Assembly: GCA_031373545.1 (NCBI GenBank)
Contig: JANMMT010000136.1
Coordinates: forward strand, 1 to 35,127
Source: JADCCX01 sp031373545
GTDB lineage: Bacteria; Pseudomonadota; Alphaproteobacteria; Rhizobiales; Beijerinckiaceae
Reading direction: 5' to 3'
DNA length: 35,127 bases
Part shown: positions 30,889 through 35,127 of the stretch, one piece after another
Position numbering within the stretch: position 1 is the first letter of the stretch
How the letters are laid out: each line of letters begins with the position of its first letter
Notes under the pieces: generated by a model
Told to the model about the DNA's origin: nothing
What the model saw: the letters and a program-made list of their open reading frames with translations, nothing else
The model's database searches: none
Translations under genes and position numbers: made by a program

Positions 30889-30908
30889 AACTGCACACGC
30901 CCCTGCCA

Positions 30909-30957
30909 GAGCATGTCGCCAATAAGTGTATAGCGGTTATTGGAAAACGACATGCTC
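30909..30957. repeat. Large palindrome in the leader of the epimerase gene
   Basis: GAGCATGTCG (30909-30918) pairs perfectly with CGACATGCTC (30948-30957), and CCAATAA (30919-30925) with TTATTGG (30937-30943). This leaves an AAAA bulge on one side and an 11-base loop. The 17-bp total stem lies 20-70 bases ahead of the epimerase start. The flank to 31010 (containing AGAGCACGTTTTCGCAGATT) is AT-rich compared with the surroundings and also of intergenic-repeat type. One arm recurs at 13782-13791. Confidence 0.75.
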
Positions 30958-31049
30958 CAAGTTATTTTCCAGAGCACGTTTTCGCAGATTTGATCGTTCA
31001 ATCCAAATGCGGCGTGGTCTGATCCAGCGAGTTATCACGGGGTCAGCGT

Positions 31050-31694
31050 TCATTTCAAGGCGCAGCGCGCAGCCTTGACTTGATCGGGCCGGTTCTCCCG
31101 CCAGTTGGGCCTGAACCCGGCCCGCAGGCAAGCCACGATGGCTGGCGGCGTGATCAGTTGCAGGGGCAAATCCGATATGGGCTTAGCTGCATCATACCCC
31201 GTAAACGACCATGGCAGCAGCAATCCGCCCCGCACAGCATGGGGCGCCCCCTCCGCCAAGACCATGGTGCCGTCGGGCAAAGGCGTATCGCCCGGATCAT
31301 GCAGGCGCTTGTTTCCCGCCCTGTCCACCCGCTCGGCGTGCAGCACGCGGTCCATGGCATCGCTGGAGGCTTTTGTGCCGAAAGCGCAGGTCCAGGCCGC
31401 CTGAAACGCCAGCGCATCGGCACGGCGGCATTCAAAACAGGGGCGATGTCCGGCAGCAAGCGCACTCACCTCGTCGGCAAAAAACAGCTCGGTGTAGCTC
31501 GCTGACCAAATGCTGCGCTGGCGCCCGTTGAAGGTGAGGCGGCAGCAGATCCAGCGGCGGGAGGCCCATTTGCGTGATGTGAGAGTCTGCGTCGCGGGGT
31601 CATGTATGCGCCCACCGCGGTTGCCAAACACCGTGCCGCGGTCTGGCGTGGCGAAGAGATCGCCCAGCGGATCCACGCGGTTGGGGAGGGGCAT
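31050..31694 (-). CDS. Conserved protein of unknown function with HRPCFECRR motif
   Basis: A 214-residue soluble protein that I recognise only as a conserved unknown of rhizobial-type genomes. It opens MPLPNRVDPLGDLFATPDRG, followed by a GNRGGRIHDPATQTL segment and RKWASRRWICCRLTFNGRQR. A YTELFFADEVSALAAGHRPCFECRRADA block comes next (about residues 67-94) with a CxxC pair that could bind metal. The middle LPDGTMVLAEG and the FTGYD segments may form a small beta domain. It begins 5 bases after the large membrane protein gene on the same strand, so it is probably the last gene of that operon. No function is claimed. Confidence 0.8.
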   Translation of the reverse strand: MPLPNRVDPLGDLFATPDRGTVFGNRGGRIHDPATQTLTSRKWASRRWICCRLTFNGRQRSIWSASYTELFFADEVSALAAGHRPCFECRRADALAFQAAWTCAFGTKASSDAMDRVLHAERVDRAGNKRLHDPGDTPLPDGTMVLAEGAPHAVRGGLLLPWSFTGYDAAKPISDLPLQLITPPAIVACLRAGFRPNWRENRPDQVKAARCALK

Positions 31695-31699
31695 GCGCC

Positions 31700-33799
31700 T
31701 TATCCCTTGCGGCGCATGGCGCCAAAACGCCCCTCGCGCAGCCAGGCCAGGATCACGCTGCCCAGCAGCAGCAGCAGACCGGTCAGCCCGAGCGACAGGG
31801 GGAACAAACCCGCCCCTTTCACCACATAGGCCTCGGCAGGCTTCAGGCCGATGAAATCGCTGCCCGCAAAGCGCGTGCTGCCGCGAATGTCCACGATGCG
31901 CGGCACGGTGAGACGCCCCTGCGCATCAGCCAGGCGACGGGCAGAGCCGCCGGTTTCCGCCATCAGCGGGGCAAGCATCGCTTCCGTGCTGGTGACCTCC
32001 CGAAACTCGCGCGGATTGGGCGGCCCCACAGTGGCAAAGGCCACACGCTCGCCATCCGTCACGCGGTAGAGACCGGAGCGCCGCGCGGCAAGCGTGGCGC
32101 GCCACAGGCCTGGCTCCGCCTCGGCGAGGCTCAGCGGCAGTTCCTCGCCGTCGGGCGCAATCAGGCGCACGTCGGCGGCCTTTTCCCCCAGGGTCTGACG
32201 CTCGATGACGAGCTGGCGGCCCCGTGCGCTCAGGCGCAGCACCTCCTCATCAAGCTCCGGCTCCTTCATCAGCCAGTGGGAGAGGCGGCGCAGCAGATCG
32301 AGATAAGGCCCGCCCTCCCCCAGCCCGCGCGCCCAGAGCCAGGCATGGTCGGACAGCAGCAGCGCGACGCGCCCCTTCTGCACCCGGTTGAGCATCAGCA
32401 CCGGCAGTTCGCCCGGCCCGCTCATGATGGCGGTGCCCGCGCGCGGCGTGCCTTCCACCAGGCGGAACCACGGCGCCCACTGGGGCTGCTCACGGTTCCA
32501 GCCCGGCAGGGCGCGGGTCACGGGGTGGCGCTCGCCCAGCGCCGAGATGCGCGGCAGATAGGGCCGGTCGATCTGCTTGCCCGTGGGCTGCGCCGGCAGG
32601 ATCTGCGCCAGCGGCGTGCCTGCGAGACTGCCCTGCCCTGCAAATTCGCTGCCCACCGCCACCAGAACCGCGCCGCCCTCGCGCACATAGCGCGCGATGT
32701 TCTCGAAGTAGATCGAGGGCAGGATGCTCTGGTTGGTGTAGCGGTCGAAGATGATGAGATCGAACTCGGCGATCTTGGTGACGAAGAGGTCGCGGGTCGG
32801 GAAGGCGATCAGCGACAACTCGTTGATCGGCGTGCCATCCTGCTTTTCGGGCGGCCGCAAAATCGTGAAATGCACGAGTTCCACATTGCCATCCGCCTTG
32901 AGGAGGTTGCGCCAGGTCCGCTCCCCGGCGTGGGGCTCCCCCGAGACCAAGAGCACCTTGAGCTTGTCGCGCACCCCTTCCACCGGCAGCACGGCAATGT
33001 TGTTGAGGGCGGTCAGCTCCCCCGGCACGGCGCTCACCTCGATTTCGAAGAGATTGGTGCCCGCGTTCTCGATCCGCACCGGGAGGCGGATCAACTGGCC
33101 GGGCATCACCTGTCGGCGCACCAGCATCTGCCCGCCCCGGCGCACGGTAAGCTCGGCGGATGTGCCGGCGGGTATGCCCGCATCCTGCACACGGAGCGCC
33201 ACGGTCACATCCTTGCCGACGATGCCGAAGCGCGGCCCTTCGACCACCTCCAGCCGCCGGTCGCGCTCGTCGCTGCGCCCGGTGATCAGCGCGTGCATGG
33301 GCACCTGAAACCCCAGCGCGCGGGCGTTCGCCGGCACATCGTGCACGCGGCCATCGGTGATGGTGATGACGCCCGCGAGGCGGTCGGGCGGCACATCCGC
33401 AAGGCCGGTCTGCAGCGCCTCGAACAGGCGCGTGCCATCCGCCTCAGTGGCGCGGTCATCCACCTCGATCACACGCACATCCGTGCCGGGCCGGTTGCCC
33501 AGCTGCCGCGACACCTCCGTGAGCGCCTGCGCCGTATCCGCTGTGCGTGTGCCCAGCGCCTGGCTGCCGCTGCGGTCGACCACCACGGCGACCACATCGT
33601 TGAGCCTGTCGCGGTCCAGCGTCACCAGCGAGGGATTGGCCAGCGCCAGCACCAGCAAGCCTAGCGCCCCGCCGCGCAGCAGGCCGCCCCGATGGCGGGA
33701 GAGCAGCATCAGCCCCGTGAGCAGCACCACGCCCGCGCAAAGTGCGATGATCAGCGGCCAGGGCAGGAATGGCGCGAAGGAGATATCATAACGGTCCAT
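31700..33799 (-). CDS. Large membrane protein, vWA-like and glutamine amidotransferase-like domains
   Basis: A 699-residue membrane protein. Two transmembrane helices open it (about residues 12-33 and 39-58). A von Willebrand A-like domain follows with a DRSGS metal-site motif (VVAVVVDRSGSQ, near residue 75) and an ITITDGRVHDVP loop. The middle (about 290-500) is a class I glutamine amidotransferase-like fold: FDLIIFDRYTNQSILP, YVREGGAVLVAVGSEF and the VALLLSDHAWLWARG block. A last helix (LFPLSLGLTGLLLLLGSVILAW) precedes a basic end. It sits 2 bases after the DUF4159 gene, as in the MoxR-DUF58-DUF4159 operons of related bacteria. The role is unknown, probably envelope-related. The frame upstream of ATG 33799 is spurious. 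Confidence 0.87.
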   Translation of the reverse strand: MDRYDISFAPFLPWPLIIALCAGVVLLTGLMLLSRHRGGLLRGGALGLLVLALANPSLVTLDRDRLNDVVAVVVDRSGSQALGTRTADTAQALTEVSRQLGNRPGTDVRVIEVDDRATEADGTRLFEALQTGLADVPPDRLAGVITITDGRVHDVPANARALGFQVPMHALITGRSDERDRRLEVVEGPRFGIVGKDVTVALRVQDAGIPAGTSAELTVRRGGQMLVRRQVMPGQLIRLPVRIENAGTNLFEIEVSAVPGELTALNNIAVLPVEGVRDKLKVLLVSGEPHAGERTWRNLLKADGNVELVHFTILRPPEKQDGTPINELSLIAFPTRDLFVTKIAEFDLIIFDRYTNQSILPSIYFENIARYVREGGAVLVAVGSEFAGQGSLAGTPLAQILPAQPTGKQIDRPYLPRISALGERHPVTRALPGWNREQPQWAPWFRLVEGTPRAGTAIMSGPGELPVLMLNRVQKGRVALLLSDHAWLWARGLGEGGPYLDLLRRLSHWLMKEPELDEEVLRLSARGRQLVIERQTLGEKAADVRLIAPDGEELPLSLAEAEPGLWRATLAARRSGLYRVTDGERVAFATVGPPNPREFREVTSTEAMLAPLMAETGGSARRLADAQGRLTVPRIVDIRGSTRFAGSDFIGLKPAEAYVVKGAGLFPLSLGLTGLLLLLGSVILAWLREGRFGAMRRKG

Positions 33800-33801
33800 G
33801 G

Positions 33802-35127
33802 CTATTGCCCCAGCCGTTCGAGCAGGGCGGGCACATGCACCTGATCGGCCTTGTAGTTGCCTGTCAGCGTGTACATCACGATGTTGATGCCGGTGCGGAT
33901 GGCCATTTCGCGCTGGCGCGCATCGCCGGGCACCAGGGGAAAGCGCGGCTGGCCCATACGGTCCACGGCCCAAGCTGCCGCCAGATCATTGCCGGTGATG
34001 ATGAGCGGTGACACGCGGTCTCCGGCCTGCGCGGGGCGTGTGCGGTCCTGCTCGGCATTGCGCTGGATCACCTCGATCCAGCTGCGGCCAGAGGCATAAC
34101 GACCAATGAAATTCTCCAGAATGTAGAAGGTCTTGGTGATGACATGGTCCTTGGGGATCGGCTCCAGTTCGGGCACATCGATGCCTGCCAGGATCTGCCG
34201 CATCAGCCGCGTCTCGGGCGTGATGCTGTCGCCGCCCCGGTTGCTGAGGGCGTCGCGCGTGTCGAAGATGATCGTGCCGCCGTTGCGCATGAAGGCGTCG
34301 ACGCGGCGGATCGCGGCCGGCACAGGCACGGGCTTGCCCGCCACCATGGGCCAGTAGAGCAACGGGTAATAGGCCAGCTCGTCGCGTGCCAGATCGACGC
34401 CAATGGGCTCGCCGGGATCGAGCGCCGTGCGCGTGGAGAGCGCGCGCGACAGGCCCTGCAAACCCTGCCGGCTGATCTCGTCCACTTCGCGGTCGCCCGT
34501 GATAACGAAGGCCAGCCGCGTGGTCAGTGCCGCCTCGATGTCATCGGCGCGGAAGGTGGGCAGGCGGTCGGGAGAGGGCGCGGGAGGCATCTGTGCCGCA
34601 CCGGGGAGCGGCACAGCCAGCAGCAAGGCGAACCCCATCAGCAGCGCCGCGCTCACCGTGCGGAGGCGCAGCCGCGCCAGCGCGCCCGACAGCAGAAGTG
34701 TCGCCAGCACATCCGCCATGAGCAGCAACACGGCCAGCGTCAGCAGATGGGGGCGCAAATCCTGCGCCGCCTTGGCTGACAGTGGCAGCATGGTTCCGCC
34801 CTTTGCCAGCGGCAGCAACGCAGCGTTGGGGGCGAGCGCATTCACCGCGACGGGGGCGTCAGGCGTGCCGTAGAAGCCGGGCGGATGGCGCAGCGTCGCG
34901 GGCTCAACATAGGGCCGGACAATCGGTTCCGCCGTGGGCGGCGGCGCGCGCATCGCGCCAAAGCCATCCAGCACGCTCACAGGCGGCAGCACCGCCGTAC
35001 TGGCATCGGCTGCGCCCGGTGTGCCGGCTCCCTCACCGCCCTGTGCGGCCAGCATGGTGACGCGGCGCAGGGTTTCCACGAAGGCCCCCGAAAACGGCAG
35101 CGAGGACCAGCCCGTGTCGGCGGTGAC
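33802..35127 (-). CDS. DUF4159 domain protein, 5' end beyond the window
   Basis: The visible 441 residues are the C-terminal part of a DUF4159 protein. The frame remains open to the right edge (translation continues as ...TADTGWSSLPFSGAFVETLRR), so a GTG at 35079 is not the true start and the gene is partial. Full-length members carry an N-terminal BatA-like membrane region. Seen here are a hydrophobic block (LLTLAVLLLMADVLATLLL, then LLMGFALLLAVPLPGAAQ) followed by the DUF4159 domain with DELAYYPLLYWPMVAG, FMRNGGTIIFDTRD, HVITKTFYIL and FPLVPGDARQREMAIRTGINIVMYTLTGNYKADQ. The domain resembles amidotransferase-like folds. It heads the operon visible here. Confidence 0.88.
   Translation of the reverse strand, partial: VTADTGWSSLPFSGAFVETLRRVTMLAAQGGEGAGTPGAADASTAVLPPVSVLDGFGAMRAPPPTAEPIVRPYVEPATLRHPPGFYGTPDAPVAVNALAPNAALLPLAKGGTMLPLSAKAAQDLRPHLLTLAVLLLMADVLATLLLSGALARLRLRTVSAALLMGFALLLAVPLPGAAQMPPAPSPDRLPTFRADDIEAALTTRLAFVITGDREVDEISRQGLQGLSRALSTRTALDPGEPIGVDLARDELAYYPLLYWPMVAGKPVPVPAAIRRVDAFMRNGGTIIFDTRDALSNRGGDSITPETRLMRQILAGIDVPELEPIPKDHVITKTFYILENFIGRYASGRSWIEVIQRNAEQDRTRPAQAGDRVSPLIITGNDLAAAWAVDRMGQPRFPLVPGDARQREMAIRTGINIVMYTLTGNYKADQVHVPALLERLGQ

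Noticed and set aside
32276..33664. 462-codon plus-strand open frame
   Set aside because: Antisense shadow of the vWA/amidotransferase-like membrane protein gene; no domain, composition typical of a shadow.

Overview
The window reads as chromosomal DNA of a high-GC alphaproteobacterium, most likely of the Hyphomicrobiales (Rhizobiales). The grounds are a gene transfer agent (GTA)-type structural cluster in the Rhodobacter capsulatus gene order, a TadG-like protein with a von Willebrand A domain, the membrane amidotransferase-like/DUF4159 pair, and palindromic intergenic repeats of a type common in this group. Genus cannot be fixed from the sequence alone. Nearly all of it is coding: no gene-free stretch reaches 300 bases, and no tRNA, rRNA, CRISPR array or insertion sequence was seen.

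Region 1 (1-10,850, almost all minus strand) is a GTA/domesticated prophage head-tail cluster. In transcription order it holds a TerS-like protein, large terminase, portal, two small proteins, prohead protease, major capsid, head-tail adaptor (gp6 type), tail terminator (gp8 type), major tail protein, tail chaperones (gp10 and gp10.1), a very short tape measure, gp12 (DUF2460), gp13 (DUF2163) and gp14 (NlpC/P60). No integrase, repressor or lysis gene is present, as expected for a GTA. Three things depart from the RcGTA plan. A secreted trypsin-like protease gene sits on the opposite strand between capsid and adaptor. The gp7 'stopper' is missing from its usual place. A perfect terminator-like hairpin separates the terminase genes from the portal.

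Region 2 (10,858-16,894) holds housekeeping genes: a YcgN-like cysteine-cluster protein, the TadG-like protein, RlpA, exonuclease VII small subunit, a Fe-S 23S rRNA-type uracil methyltransferase, and a GlcD-type FAD oxidase bracketed by palindromic repeats.

Region 3 (16,981-24,652) is the most intriguing. A tightly packed minus-strand operon encodes a ferredoxin-NADP reductase-like flavoprotein, an FAD subunit, a fused 2Fe-2S/molybdopterin hydroxylase and a 6-hydroxynicotinate reductase-family iron-sulfur enzyme. Divergent from it is an 8-oxoguanine deaminase-family amidohydrolase. Together they look like a hydroxylate/deaminate/reduce route for an N-heterocycle (purine or pyridine) whose substrate cannot be read from the sequence. 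The gene set parallels, with different reductases, the XdhD/YgfM/SsnA/YgfK set of the enterobacterial anaerobic purine locus.

Region 4 (24,704-30,957) is a surface-polysaccharide set: two overlapping acyltransferases on the plus strand converge on a glycosyltransferase, an asparagine synthase-like amidotransferase and a UDP-glucuronate 4-epimerase-like enzyme on the minus strand. Region 5 (31,050-35,127) is the end of an operon for a conserved protein of unknown function, a large membrane protein with vWA-like and amidotransferase-like parts, and a DUF4159 protein cut by the right edge.
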